Shown here piece by piece: positions 26,401 through 35,986 of a DNA stretch of 64,000 nt; positions within the stretch are counted from its first letter, which is position 1, and the number at the start of each line of letters is the position of its first letter. This DNA is from JAEZDC01 sp036676415 (GTDB lineage Bacteria; Bacteroidota; Bacteroidia; Chitinophagales; Chitinophagaceae): NCBI GenBank assembly GCA_036676415.1, contig JAKFCX010000029.1, positions 81,991 to 145,990 on the forward strand, read 5' to 3'. Made by a program: the position numbers and the translations under genes. The notes below the pieces were generated by a model. It did not search any database and had not been told where the DNA came from. It saw only the letters and a list, made by a program, of their open reading frames with translations.

Positions 26401-26875
26401 CTGTAGCGGCAACTGAGGCAACAGAATCTTTACAAGTGAACCCTGCCATAAGTTGCGCCCTGTTATCCCAGACCTTTAATTTGTTTTCGCCATATGTAAC
26501 AAAGTTTTTTGTTCCGGGGATGTTGATCCAGCTAAAGTTTTTCGGGAATGAATCAGCAGGTATGGTGGTGATGACCCTGCCCGAATACCTGTTCATGATA
26601 GAATGGTCAGCTCCCTCCAATGTTACTACCATCGTTGAATCATCATCGAGAAATAGTATATTACCGGTAAGGTTATATAACAGTTTACCGGTACGTACAT
26701 CCCAGATCTTTGTGTTCTTATCGTTGTACGATTTTGAAGCGATGAGTTTGCCATCGGGGCTAAAGGCTGCACCGGTGATACCCTGGGGGTGGCCTACAGG
26801 GATCATGAGCCTGGGTTCCTGTGCGAAAGACCGGGTAAGAAATAGCGTACCAATAATGAATAACCAATGTTTCAT
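23495..26875 (-). CDS. secreted WD40-repeat/caspase (peptidase C14) fusion protein
   Basis: This 1126-residue protein has a signal peptide (MKHWLFIIGTLFLTRSFAQ) followed by about twelve WD40-type blades (about 25-690), for example GHPQGITGAAFSPDGKLIAS and ITDISFSPDSKMLIASVD. A linker region (about 700-850) leads to a C-terminal caspase-like domain (about 855-1126). The catalytic dyad is intact: His in VIVSYSGHGLL and Cys in LMLIDACHSGEVDKE. A long low-complexity Ser/Thr-rich loop follows the Cys, as in activation loops of other C14 peptidases. The signal peptide places it in the periplasm or outside, which is unusual for a metacaspase-like protease. Substrate and trigger are unknown; the propeller presumably recognises a partner (inference). 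Confidence 0.88.
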   Translation of the reverse strand: MKHWLFIIGTLFLTRSFAQEPRLMIPVGHPQGITGAAFSPDGKLIASKSYNDKNTKIWDVRTGKLLYNLTGNILFLDDDSTMVVTLEGADHSIMNRYSGRVITTIPADSFPKNFSWINIPGTKNFVTYGENKLKVWDNRAQLMAGFTCKDSVASVAATGSDSLLLIETSASAKNLYAYNFRTGNNRQLVSQQQFYILRSPRFLSVLYDDGNCSLYSMASLKKLRSFRIRKNDFGSVISGRLSDNGEKLLLTFNDNGLRMYSTINSKILEDASFERKVLNVAFVNNDKQYITYDEYTWADLFNTANGKHVYAFDSDTAALILRNVEPFIERSPNLEQVMMVFADNTIRLWDIGVLPEQVQTFSGKTVGIGTAGRSTKTPHIAVGNQAGEIRVYDLSNGRTTLVLNTQTGRDITDISFSPDSKMLIASVDTVCKIWTFPEGKPVQTLSHKYWISKTAVSEDGAYVVTSQGTLDGSGEIPVTDTVLTIWDWKRGTIVQAFQNKPEYKWLNATFTSQGGPLLCTNPGDSTVFLLDRNSRQKTWIYKSKEWLFTSQWFGRYDMIVVKTSASVEIIRASTGELVQQFAFTNNTGTGHFQLSSDGKILITGDSDGMLQLWSVASGKLLKTVKAHQSGIFPQLVNDSLLVTPSEDGTIQAWHYPSLDPAYRIVPMHKEESLVTEPSGYYFSTRNAAKDLHYVTNELKIITFEQLDAKYNRPDKVLEKINPADTVLINSYRKAYEKRLKRLRMPVQANLANASVPVTNIHNSSSIAIEQKTNTLTLSIQSKDSVEQLSRFNIWVNEVPVFGVNGINVSTAHTHEFDTVITISLSQGINSIETSVVNTQGIESYRQPLVVRYKPLKANTGKLHFIGIGINHFKQPGHDLRWSVNDIQQLAAKLKGKYRNIIIDTLLDASVTKENILALKRKLLQLDVDDKVIVSYSGHGLLSKDLDYFLSTYNINFNYPQDNGLSYDELESLLDGIKPRKKLMLIDACHSGEVDKEEIERIEASTRVLDSLGTNGDSTNRSSITIKKSKLGMANSFELMQSLFANVSRGTGATIISAAGGMQYAQERGELQGGVFTYSIIDAFNKNKTLTVSQLKKIVEENVLRLTNGLQKPTSRNETNNYDWVVW

Positions 26876-27463
26876 AAGATAAAGGCTGAAATATAGATAT
26901 TATTGTGGGTATTGTTATGCGTAAGGTTACTTATCACCAGTATAGCTAAAAGCACTACAACTATCTTTTTCATTTTTGCGAATTGAGGGCCGTCTTCCGG
27001 GTTGCTATCAGCGGGTAGGGTTAATAAACCAATAACAGGTAATGCAATCAAATACAAAATACCAGTTTAAAGGTATTTGGCCTGTTGTTTTTTTAGCACC
27101 TGCTCATTGTGAAAACCAGGGATGTCGAAAAGGGTATTACTCCCCTGATGTAGTAATAAAATGTTTTGCTTTTGTGGTAGTTACTGCAGGTAAAGGGAAT
27201 CGCATCGGGTGCTTTCGAAATATTCTGCAAACATTGTTTTGATGAGCTTGGTTTTGAAAAACTGTTCCTTCGTACACTGTTGTTTTGTAATCTTTACGAA
27301 GAATTCCTTCTCGTATAAAACCTGTTTTTTCTGCCCGCTTTCTTGCTGTGGGCCGAAAAGAACAGGTGATTTTGAGCAGGTGTTTTTCTTTTCCTGGTTA
27401 CTACAATTAAAAAAGCCTGGCCCGTTATGAAGACGGAACCAGGCTTTCGTTTTTTTAGTATTA
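26876..27463. other. intergenic region between the WD40-caspase gene and the giant T9SS gene
   Basis: No frame in this 588-bp stretch has a plausible start, composition or family match. Its only recognisable element is the strong terminator at the right end. It holds the promoter of the WD40-caspase gene, which I cannot pinpoint. Confidence 0.5.
27412..27456. terminator. bidirectional rho-independent terminator of the giant T9SS gene
   Basis: AAAGCCTGG (27412-27420) and CCAGGCTTT (27439-27447) form a perfect 9-bp stem, with CGTTTTTTT to the right and, on the minus strand, TTTTTTAATT to the left. It begins 8 bp beyond the stop codon at 27464 of the leftward gene. Confidence 0.75.
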
Positions 27464-30400
27464 CTACTGTTTGACGAATCTCATCGCCGGTATATCATAC
27501 CCTGTACTGCCCACCACCTTCAGCATATAGCTGCCTTGTGCGAGTGCAGCAACGTTCAGCGATATTGTTGTACTGCCGACCTGCAGTTGTTCGTTACGGT
27601 GAATTAGTATCCTGCCACTGATATCTGTTATCACCAGGGTTACTTTACCCGCAGCAGGTGCTTCCAGCATCACGTTTATTTCAGTGCGTGCAGGATTCGG
27701 GTACAGGTTACTAATAAACACGCTGTTTACCTTATCACCTTTCAGTAGTACGATACCGGAATAATTTATTTTTCCGTCGTTATCGGTTTGCTTCAGGCGA
27801 TAGTAATTGTTACCTGCCAGCGGACGTGCATCGGTGTAGGTATAATCCAGCTGCACATTGCTGTTACCCCTGTCAGCCTTACTGCCTATCATAGCAATGC
27901 TGCTGAACCTTGACCCGTCGGCACTGCGTTCAAGTGCAAAACCTGCGTTATTCGTTTCTGTTGCTGTTTGCCAGTCTAATATATTTACTGACCCTTCTTT
28001 TTTACCGGTAAAGCTTAATAAAGTTACCGGCATTACACAACCCGGGTCATTATCTATTGTTGCAGTAACAGCTACACGTGGGCTTTCACAATCATTTGAC
28101 AGCTGTAGGTTATAAAGGAAATAGTAACCATTGGTAGCTGCATTCGAACCTGTAGTAATGCTAAAGCCGGGAACGCTGTAAGGAAATACAGCACCGCCAC
28201 CTGTGCTAGCGTTATAATTGCGGTAATATTCACCCGTAACAAGCCTTAATCTGTAAGTGCCTGGCTGGAACGTATAATTTACAGGAACCGTTTGAGCGAT
28301 GGTACCGTTACTCACTACATTAGATGTAAAGTTAACCGTATGCAATACCGTAGTAGTAGTGCCCTGCGAAATAGTAATGCTCGAATTTTGCCCGACACTG
28401 CCAGGGAATACATCTATCGACACAAGGTTTACAGCCTGAGTAACATTTACCTCGATATAATAAGTAGTGATTGCTGTTGTTGTACCTGGTGAAAGGAGTG
28501 AATTAGGATTAACAGGCCCCACATGTATATTATTACTGCCATTTGTTGCAGCAGCATAATAAGTAGTGGTGGTGCTTATAACAGGTGTCGTAAAATTATT
28601 GCCTGTTCCTACCGGCAATCCGCCCGAAGCACTCTCGTACCATTTAATACCGGACCCTGTTCCAGCCGCGCTTAAGTTAACAGTACCCGTACCACAATTT
28701 GAACCATTAACTGTGGAAGTGATCTGCGGATTATTGTAAACCGTTGTATCTTCTTCCGATGCATTGGTATTGGTACCGCAACCTGCCACCAACCTGTAGT
28801 ATTTGGTTTGACTGGCAGCCGGCACAGTAAATGGTGTGATGTTATTACTGCCAGTGATATCTGTAAAACCTGAACCGGAAGTATTGCTTTGCTGCCATAC
28901 AAAAGAACTATGACCCCTAAGCCCTCCTATCGTGTCTAACACAGCCTGGCCCGTGGTAACGCAAAAGCTTCCCGGCGTAACGTAGATCGTTCCTGCAGAA
29001 AGATCGATCTTTTCTCTATCAGTTGTTATGGTGTTATTGCCTGTATTTACATCCCCTGCCACGGTAGCTGTTACCTGGAACTGGTGCACACCAGACGCAC
29101 TCATATTATGCGTGCCACCCGGTATTGTCATTGGTACGGTAAGCAGCGCATTCGATGCCAGGGTTCCTGTATTAACTACAGTACTGTAACTACCGGTAGA
29201 AGCACCACTGATAATGATAGTTACTGTTACCGGATTTGTTGTAAAATCAATTGTATTGATGCTGTTATTCTTAATTGATGCACTTAGATTTTCGGTGTTA
29301 TAGCATCCTATTGTAACAGCAGGAGATACCAGTTGGTCAACTTTGATATCGATCCCTGTTGGAGGAGGCATTTCATCGGCACCCACATCAGGAGTGCTAT
29401 TATTTCTGGTGTCACCATCTATATCGTTTGTAATACTTGTTGGCGCTCCGTCATCATCCAATGGACTTCCCGGCTGCAAATGCAGATCCGTATTGGAGAT
29501 AAAGAGCGGGTCTACAGCCTGTGAACTAGCATCGGGATTACCCGGCGCAGCCTGCCAGCTGGCCAGCGTTGTATACTGTATACTGTTAAAAAACGCTGTT
29601 GCATTCAAACTACCCGTAGTGCTGGTGATATACAGGTCATTATTGTTAGAACTAAAAGTTGAGGTAGCTGTAGCAAAATATATTACATGGTTTTCACCGA
29701 TACCCGGCCTCGTTACCACAAAAATATTGTTCTTTACCTCTATGCCTGTTGCAGCGGTGGTCTGGTAAAATGCCCTTGTATCGTAAGTAGCAGATGATGT
29801 GGCCGGGCCATCCAGCAATACCGAGTTATGGTACACTTTGGTAGTGTCTGAACCGGCACTGTAGATACCATATTGCGTAGCTGTGCTGTTGATGGCATAC
29901 ACAAAGTTGTTGGCAATTATATTCGGGTTGGATGCCGTACCATCTGAAGCATTCTGGTAAATACCATATGCAGCTGTAGTACTACTGCTTACTGCATCAC
30001 TGGTATTATGAACGCGGTTCCTGGTAATTTTTGCACCAATACTTCCTGTATTTGCGTAGATACCATAAAATGCGCCTACCGAACTCCTGCTGGCACGACT
30101 GATATCATTGCTGTCGATTACTGTATTGACGGCACCGTTTATATGTATACCATAAGTATAAAAATCTTTTACCTCGTTTTTGCTGATCGTATTATTTGTT
30201 ACGGAGTTGGTTACTCCATTGGCTACCACTGTAATGCCTGCATAGCCACCCGTAACGGTATTACCGGTAATAGTATTATAATCACAGCCGCTGTTGCCCG
30301 TTGCCACCGGCGTGGTTACTGTGGAAGTATTAACAACGATACCGCTGAATGCACTGCTGGCAGCAGTAGCAGGTGATGTGGTTGCTATAATCGTACATCT

Positions 30401-33400
30401 TTTTATGGTATTGCTATCTGCATCGTCGGCTAATTGAATAGCATATCCATATTCAGTGGTAGCAGTTCCCGTTACTTCCACGGTAAAACTATCCAGTGTT
30501 ACATGATCTGCTCCAAGCAGTTTAATCAACCCTGATCCTGCAGTGGTCATAGAACCATGCACACGGGCTGCAACACCCGGTGCCGCTTTTATAGTAAGCG
30601 TGTTGGCAACAGTAGCTGCAGGGTTATCTAAAATGGTAACCGGGAATGATTCGTTTGAAGAATAATCTGCGTCTGTAAGTGTAAAGGTCACCGGGCTGTT
30701 GATACAACTACTGGCATTGTATACCCTCACGGCCTGGGTAAGTGTTTTAAATGTACCTGTTGCACCCACCGTATAATTTCCACTCAGGGCGCCACCGATG
30801 TACAGGCTATTTAATACAGGAGGGGCTACAGACACGGTATTTACATTGGTAGCCGTTACTCCAACCGGGTTGGAGCCTATGTTGGCCGTAGATTTTGTAT
30901 CCTGCGCTATTATATAATAATGCAGTGAATCGCCTGTTACCGTACCACCCATATCGGCCGTTACAATATTAAAGTTCCATAACCCGTTCTGACCGGTACC
31001 GGAAGCCAGCGTACCCGGCTGCGAATACCATGTAGCGTTGTTTTTCCGGTAATAAATTCTTGGTACCAGGGCACCAGTAACAGGTACACCTGTCTGGTCA
31101 ACAATTTCTACCCCGTTCAATGCAACTACTGCTTCATTGCAATTGTACAATAATGGCGTGTAGGTGATGGCCGGGGGTGTGAGATCGGCAGGTATGCCAG
31201 CGAACTCATCTGCACCGATATCGGGTTTGGTGGCATGCCTGGTATTACCATCGTAATCGGTGGTTACACCGGCGAGTGGTGTACCCCCACTTTCTACCTG
31301 TGTAGCGATGGTGGTGCTGATGTGCAGGTCGTAAGGAACGGTGGCAATATTCACAAAAGGTGGCAGTTCAGAAATCGACGCTATTTCCTTACCCGTAAAT
31401 GCCGCTTTATATGTTGCAATATCTGCATAAGCATTCGTACCATTATAGAACACTACCTGGTTGGTACCACTGCCTGTATAATAAAGATTATTATCAGCCG
31501 AATTAAAGTTGCCCGTTCCTGTAGTAGACCTCCTGTATGCAGCGGCATACCCTGTTCCTTTGGCAATAGATTCGTTCACCAGTATATTATTGAACAGGTT
31601 AAGGGCTGAAGTGGTAGCTGCCACTGTAGTGCTGCCGGTATGATACAATGCCGCAGTACCAAAGTTTGTTCCCCCATTTGCAGCATTTAAGTAAACGGTA
31701 TTATGCCAGACATTCTGGGTAGAATTTGCTGTTGTAGATGTAATGTTGATGCCTCTTACCACTTCGCTGGTAGCAGTAGAAGCAGGTGCATTAAGATCAC
31801 TGATAAAATTATTATAGACATTATTGGTAATACCGCCAGATCCTATCGTAATTCCCGATACAGTTCCGCTGGTACCATTTGACAGTGTAAGACCTGCGAT
31901 CTCGTTATTGTAAATGGCATTGCTATTACCGGTTAACACCTGAATACCTGTCATGGCAGCCGAGGTAGCCACAATGCTGTTATTACGGATCTTATTACCG
32001 TATACCTGGTTATCGGAAGCACTCGCTGCCGTATGATAAATACCGTTCATGGCACCTGTAGTGCCCGATGTTCTGGTATTGTTCTCTATGATATTGTTGT
32101 ATACTTTACTGCTGTTTACTACTGCCCCATCCTGGTAGATCATATTGAATGCACCTGTAGTGGTAGGGCTATGCGTATTGTTATGGATGTGATTACCGTA
32201 TATCTCCAGGTTGTAAGCAGAAGCTCCCTGGTCTATAGCATACATCGCCCCGGTTGTTGCGGTAGTATAGGTACACCCTGTGATGATGTTGTCGTATATT
32301 TTTACGCTGTTGCTCGTACCGGTTCCGCCGGAAGCATTTGATATGGCATAGATGTCAGCTGTTGTTCCACCTCCTGTAAGGGTTACCGTGTTTGCGTAAA
32401 TATCAATATTGGCATTGGTAGCCGTTCCAGTATTGATGCCATATAACGTTGTTGTATGACCGGTGGCATTCGCTATCGTATTCTTCGCAATCTTTACATT
32501 GCCGGCAGAGAGCACATAAATGCCATAGGCTGCAGTAGCACCGCCGCCGAAGCTGTTTATCACGTTACCGCTGTCTACGCCTATTTCAATACCATTATCA
32601 TAATAAGCTGCCGTAGCCTGGCCGCGAACCTGGATACCACCGTAAGCATCATTTATAGTATTGCCCGATATTTTGATATTCTCACTTATGCCACCTGCAT
32701 CATTAACTACAGCCAGTTCGGATCCCCAGTAGTTGGATACAAATACGCCGAAAGAATGAATGGTTTTGGAAAGGGTGATCACAGCATTCTTAATGGTTAC
32801 ATGTTTACTGGCATTTGAGTTGGATTGCTTTTTCAGGTAATAGCCGTATTCGTAAGAGCCGGGGCTGGTATTGAAACTGCTCGTATTGATATCTATGGCA
32901 TCGAAGGTGATATAGTCACCGCCATTAATAACAATCAACCCATCACCATGAGCACCCAAGGTAGTGCTTGATGCAATGGTTCCTGCATTTACCGGGGTGA
33001 TAACAGGGTTACTGCCCGTACCTGCTTTTTTAAAGATGATGGGCGCGGCAGCAGAACCTGTAGCACTTAAAGTTGGTGGGTTTTCATTGAACACCTGGTC
33101 TGCAGACACATTGAATGTAACCGGCCCGGATACACCACAAGCCAGGGCATTGAAGGCGTCGGTAAAGCTGGCAAAGTTGGTTCCGCCGGTAGGCAATGTA
33201 TTATTGATCGTATAGTTATTGGCTGCCAATGAGGGCCTTACTGTTACTTCAACAGCAGTGGATGTTACCGTGGTTGAACCACAGGTTACCGTTGCCCTGT
33301 ACCAGGTAGTGGCGGTAGGGTTAACATTTATATTAGGCGAGGAAGAGGCCGTACTGAAAGGTGTAAACGGACCGGAGGAAGCAGGGCTACTCTCCCATAC

Positions 33401-34102
33401 AAATGAAAGGCCTGTACCTGCTGAATTATTCTGCAGTCCTAAATTAACTAGAGTACCGGGGCATACATTATTGGCATTTCTTACAGCATCTCCTGCAACC
33501 GGTGGTGTGCAGGGTGTATTGGGTATGAATGTGATGGCTCCAAGAAAACCACGTGGGGTGAGCGTTGGTGCGGCAGTTGGGCTGGTGCCCGCATAAGAAG
33601 GGCTGGCAGGGTTATCCTGTGTTAGTATCTCTACACCGTCTGATGAAAAAGAATTAGGCCCGTTGGATGCGCCTACATAAAAAGGCGACCTGTCCCCCGA
33701 TCCTACCAATGCCACCCTGTAGATGGTATTGGCAGGTATAGTAAAACTGAGCCCCGAAAATATTTTTGTTATCGCATTAACTGTACTGTTGCCGGGCATG
33801 GTAACAGCTGTACCTACCTGTGTCCAGCCATTGGCAGCCGATATAGCACCTGGTGCTCCGGTAAGTGGCGTTGCTTTATACCAAAGTGCATAAGTACCCC
33901 TGGAGGCGCCTTCATGCATGCTTGCAAAATCGGTGATCGTGATACTATATCCATTTGTGTTGTTGATACCAAACACTATCACACCGCCGCCGGCGGCAGC
34001 ATACAGGTAACTGCTACCACTCGTGGTGAGGGTGGTTTGCGCATTTGCACCAATACCAAAAATCATGATGAATGCAAACACGGAAAAAAAGGCCTTTTTC
34101 AT
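27464..34102 (-). CDS. giant secreted beta-helix protein with Ig-like domains and T9SS C-terminal sorting domain
   Basis: This 2212-residue protein starts with a signal peptide (MKKAFFSVFAFIMIFGIGANAQ). An N-terminal jelly-roll-like domain (about 22-195) is followed by an Ig-like domain with CPGTLVNLGLQNNS and TTWYRATVTCG (about 200-290). Two long right-handed parallel beta-helix regions (about 300-960 and 1115-1530) consist of short repeats of the kind KIYDNIITG and NKIRNNSI. Each helix ends in a GADE motif. Further Ig-like domains lie at about 1540-1790. The end (about 2030-2212) has the LDWQTATETNNAGFALERS module and the type A T9SS sorting domain with LYPNPA and a final GSYMLKVV strand. 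The protein should be exported by T9SS and anchored at or released from the cell surface; adhesion or polysaccharide binding is inference. Confidence 0.92.
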   Translation of the reverse strand: MKKAFFSVFAFIMIFGIGANAQTTLTTSGSSYLYAAAGGGVIVFGINNTNGYSITITDFASMHEGASRGTYALWYKATPLTGAPGAISAANGWTQVGTAVTMPGNSTVNAITKIFSGLSFTIPANTIYRVALVGSGDRSPFYVGASNGPNSFSSDGVEILTQDNPASPSYAGTSPTAAPTLTPRGFLGAITFIPNTPCTPPVAGDAVRNANNVCPGTLVNLGLQNNSAGTGLSFVWESSPASSGPFTPFSTASSSPNINVNPTATTWYRATVTCGSTTVTSTAVEVTVRPSLAANNYTINNTLPTGGTNFASFTDAFNALACGVSGPVTFNVSADQVFNENPPTLSATGSAAAPIIFKKAGTGSNPVITPVNAGTIASSTTLGAHGDGLIVINGGDYITFDAIDINTSSFNTSPGSYEYGYYLKKQSNSNASKHVTIKNAVITLSKTIHSFGVFVSNYWGSELAVVNDAGGISENIKISGNTINDAYGGIQVRGQATAAYYDNGIEIGVDSGNVINSFGGGATAAYGIYVLSAGNVKIAKNTIANATGHTTTLYGINTGTATNANIDIYANTVTLTGGGTTADIYAISNASGGTGTSNSVKIYDNIITGCTYTTATTGAMYAIDQGASAYNLEIYGNHIHNNTHSPTTTGAFNMIYQDGAVVNSSKVYNNIIENNTRTSGTTGAMNGIYHTAASASDNQVYGNKIRNNSIVATSAAMTGIQVLTGNSNAIYNNEIAGLTLSNGTSGTVSGITIGSGGITNNVYNNFISDLNAPASTATSEVVRGINITSTTANSTQNVWHNTVYLNAANGGTNFGTAALYHTGSTTVAATTSALNLFNNILVNESIAKGTGYAAAYRRSTTGTGNFNSADNNLYYTGSGTNQVVFYNGTNAYADIATYKAAFTGKEIASISELPPFVNIATVPYDLHISTTIATQVESGGTPLAGVTTDYDGNTRHATKPDIGADEFAGIPADLTPPAITYTPLLYNCNEAVVALNGVEIVDQTGVPVTGALVPRIYYRKNNATWYSQPGTLASGTGQNGLWNFNIVTADMGGTVTGDSLHYYIIAQDTKSTANIGSNPVGVTATNVNTVSVAPPVLNSLYIGGALSGNYTVGATGTFKTLTQAVRVYNASSCINSPVTFTLTDADYSSNESFPVTILDNPAATVANTLTIKAAPGVAARVHGSMTTAGSGLIKLLGADHVTLDSFTVEVTGTATTEYGYAIQLADDADSNTIKRCTIIATTSPATAASSAFSGIVVNTSTVTTPVATGNSGCDYNTITGNTVTGGYAGITVVANGVTNSVTNNTISKNEVKDFYTYGIHINGAVNTVIDSNDISRASRSSVGAFYGIYANTGSIGAKITRNRVHNTSDAVSSSTTAAYGIYQNASDGTASNPNIIANNFVYAINSTATQYGIYSAGSDTTKVYHNSVLLDGPATSSATYDTRAFYQTTAATGIEVKNNIFVVTRPGIGENHVIYFATATSTFSSNNNDLYITSTTGSLNATAFFNSIQYTTLASWQAAPGNPDASSQAVDPLFISNTDLHLQPGSPLDDDGAPTSITNDIDGDTRNNSTPDVGADEMPPPTGIDIKVDQLVSPAVTIGCYNTENLSASIKNNSINTIDFTTNPVTVTIIISGASTGSYSTVVNTGTLASNALLTVPMTIPGGTHNMSASGVHQFQVTATVAGDVNTGNNTITTDREKIDLSAGTIYVTPGSFCVTTGQAVLDTIGGLRGHSSFVWQQSNTSGSGFTDITGSNNITPFTVPAASQTKYYRLVAGCGTNTNASEEDTTVYNNPQITSTVNGSNCGTGTVNLSAAGTGSGIKWYESASGGLPVGTGNNFTTPVISTTTTYYAAATNGSNNIHVGPVNPNSLLSPGTTTAITTYYIEVNVTQAVNLVSIDVFPGSVGQNSSITISQGTTTTVLHTVNFTSNVVSNGTIAQTVPVNYTFQPGTYRLRLVTGEYYRNYNASTGGGAVFPYSVPGFSITTGSNAATNGYYFLYNLQLSNDCESPRVAVTATIDNDPGCVMPVTLLSFTGKKEGSVNILDWQTATETNNAGFALERSADGSRFSSIAMIGSKADRGNSNVQLDYTYTDARPLAGNNYYRLKQTDNDGKINYSGIVLLKGDKVNSVFISNLYPNPARTEINVMLEAPAAGKVTLVITDISGRILIHRNEQLQVGSTTISLNVAALAQGSYMLKVVGSTGYDIPAMRFVKQ

Positions 34103-34692
34103 TTCTGTTGTTGTTTATAAAATAGAATATGGTAATAATAAAGGGGTCGGGGGAGCTGGCATAACAAAAAAGCTCATCGCGAAAGCGGCATCGTAATATT
34201 CATCCACTCCTGTGGCGAGTGATGGTAGAAGTTATTGATGCTTACAAAACCGGGCGAATGTGGATTACTGCCAGGAGCACTACAGGTTAAGAAAGAATGC
34301 TGTGCGCTTGCATATGCATGCTGAGCGGGATAAAACAGATGTACTGCTGCGTACAATTTTCTCATAAAAGTTGTTGTTCCTGGTCGTTTGGGGCCTGAAA
34401 TTAACGGATAATTCCAGTACCCGTAAAAAATTTCAATATTGATCGGTGAATAGATTCCCGGATACCCTGAATACCCTAAAGAACCTTTTTATTGTAAAAT
34501 CGCTGCCTCGCTTAAATTATACGGTCTTGTACTGAAAAAGCTTTACAGGTTAGAATAAATCCCTGACCAGCTTTACATCTTCGGGGGTTAATGCTAAAGA
34601 AGGGATGTTGTTTAGGGATGACATCCTTTCAAAGGATGTCATCCCTTTTATTTAGCGGGCTGCCGGAGAACCCAAGGGCGCAGGTTACGATG
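34103..34692. other. intergenic region upstream of the giant T9SS gene
   Basis: This spacer of about 590 bp holds the leader of the T9SS gene and no convincing gene. A 63-codon open frame (34174-34365, minus) is preceded by AACAACAAC, like the T9SS gene itself, but its product resembles nothing and has no secretion signal that I trust. A strong hairpin lies at 34615-34645. Confidence 0.5.
34615..34653. terminator. perfect hairpin with T-rich tail
   Basis: GGGATGACATCCTTT (34615-34629) and AAAGGATGTCATCCC (34631-34645) form a perfect 15-bp arm pair; the outer 12 bp would close a 7-nt loop. The tail TTTTATTT lies on the right, as for a plus-strand terminator, although the gene ending nearby (the serine hydrolase remnant) runs leftward. 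It may still end that transcript. Confidence 0.45.
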
Positions 34693-35765
34693 TTATAACC
34701 TTAACGCCATCCGCAGTTTGCCCCAGAGTTCATTATCAAAACCAGAAGCCGCCAGCTGCACACCACCGGCATCTTCGCCCATGCGGATGATGACAAGGTT
34801 TTGAGACGGCACTACATATATCTTCTGATCGTTTTTGCCCAGCGCTGCATAAGTATCGGCCGGGGCATTGGGAATAAGCGAACCGCTGAAGCTGAACTGA
34901 GCCTGTGGCATCATATAACTGTTCTTGCCATTGAGCCAGGTTAAATACCCGTAGCTGGGATTCAGATCCTGCGAAGTATTTACCAGTGCATTAAAGTAAC
35001 CTGCATCCTGCAGCACCGGTGTTCCGTTCCATACACCTTTGTTCAATAACAACTGCCCGAAGCGGGCCATACTTCGTGGTGTGCTGAAATAAATATTATT
35101 GTATCCCTGCCTGATCCAAAGACCATTCATACCAATGCGGTCCCTGATCTTTTGCTGGAAGTAATTGTTATAAGATGTATTGGCAGCATTTTCTACCACG
35201 TTCTCGAGTAGCGTGTATGGTGCGTTGTGATACGCCCATCGTGTAGCAGCATCTGCTTTGTACTGCAGGCAGGCTGGTAAGGTACAATCGGCATTAGCTG
35301 CGCCATCCTCAAGACCTGTAGTCATGGTGAGTTGATGGCGTATAGTGATGAGGTTTTCCTTGGCAGCGGGTAATGATGTCCATCCTGCCCCAAGGTATTG
35401 CGCGGTTTTATGGGTGATGTTTAGCTTCCCTTCCTGCTGTGCAATACCTACCAGGAAAGCGGTGAGTGTTTTACCTGCAGATGCCCAGTACCAGTTACTG
35501 TCTGCAGTAAATGTTCCGAAATATTTTTCAGCGGCTATGCGGCCGTTCTTTAAAATGATGAAGCCTTTGGTGCCTTTTTGTTGCAGGTAGGTGAGAGGTT
35601 ATTGAGTGCTGTTTCGTTCCACCCAAGTGATGAAGGCGACACTGTTTCCCAGTTAGCGGATGCGGGAGGAAAGTAAAGCGAATTATCCTGCGAGGAGGTG
35701 CTTTGCTGCTTTTTACAGGCAGTAGTAAGGATGATTGAAATGAAACATAATAAGAGGTATCTCAT
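34693..35765 (-). pseudogene. frameshifted serine hydrolase (class C beta-lactamase-like) lipoprotein
   Basis: The gene is interrupted by one frameshift. Frame A (35765 to about 35600) gives a lipoprotein signal with lipobox TTAC and the start of the mature protein up to NETALNNL. The continuation lies in the next frame: LTYLQQKGTKGFIILKNG, then the serine-hydrolase motif WASAGKTL (SxxK), then YHN of the class C/penicillin-binding YxN motif, and the rest down to the stop at 34693. Joining at about 35596-35604 needs one extra base (the sequence reads AACCTCTCACC; a missing base in CTxCTC would restore it). Without the shift, frame A stops after 71 codons. All catalytic motifs downstream are intact, so either the decay is recent or a base was lost in sequencing. 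Confidence 0.8.
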
Positions 35766-35826
35766 AAGACGTTTGTGACGATGAAGATAGTTCAGGGTTT
35801 ATTGGGTGGCAGGAGTAAAGATCTTG

Positions 35827-35972
35827 AAAAACAAAGCCCCGCAATATGCGGGGACTTTTATATTACTGAGACCTGAGAACATGTTATGGTGGCAAGGCTA
35901 TCAACGATCGTCTGCCCTGCCGTATTTGCCGAACCTGTGCGAACGCAGTGTTTCGTGGGTCTGCTTGTGTAC
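35827..35972. repeat. partial duplication of the 3' end and terminator of the HNH gene
   Basis: This stretch is nearly identical to 36343-36490, which contains the last approximately 24 codons, the stop and the terminator of the HNH gene on the minus strand. Differences are few (the stop is TGA here instead of TAA, and GTGGG replaces ATCGG at the right end, where homology is lost). The terminator hairpin CCCCGCA/TGCGGGG (35837-35853) is preserved. It looks like the stump left when a second copy of the gene was lost or when the 3' end was duplicated. Confidence 0.75.
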
Positions 35973-35986
35973 GCTTTCAGCAATAA

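Noticed and set aside
28292..33596. Several plus-strand frames of 80-140 codons opposite the giant T9SS gene
   Set aside because: Antisense shadows of a repetitive Thr/Asn/Gly-rich gene, with Cys/Ile-rich products and no starts of their own.
34174..34365. 63-codon open frame just upstream of the giant T9SS gene, with AACAACAAC before its ATG
   Set aside because: The product resembles nothing, has low hydrophobic order and no clear signal peptide; the upstream similarity is only a short A/C-rich string.
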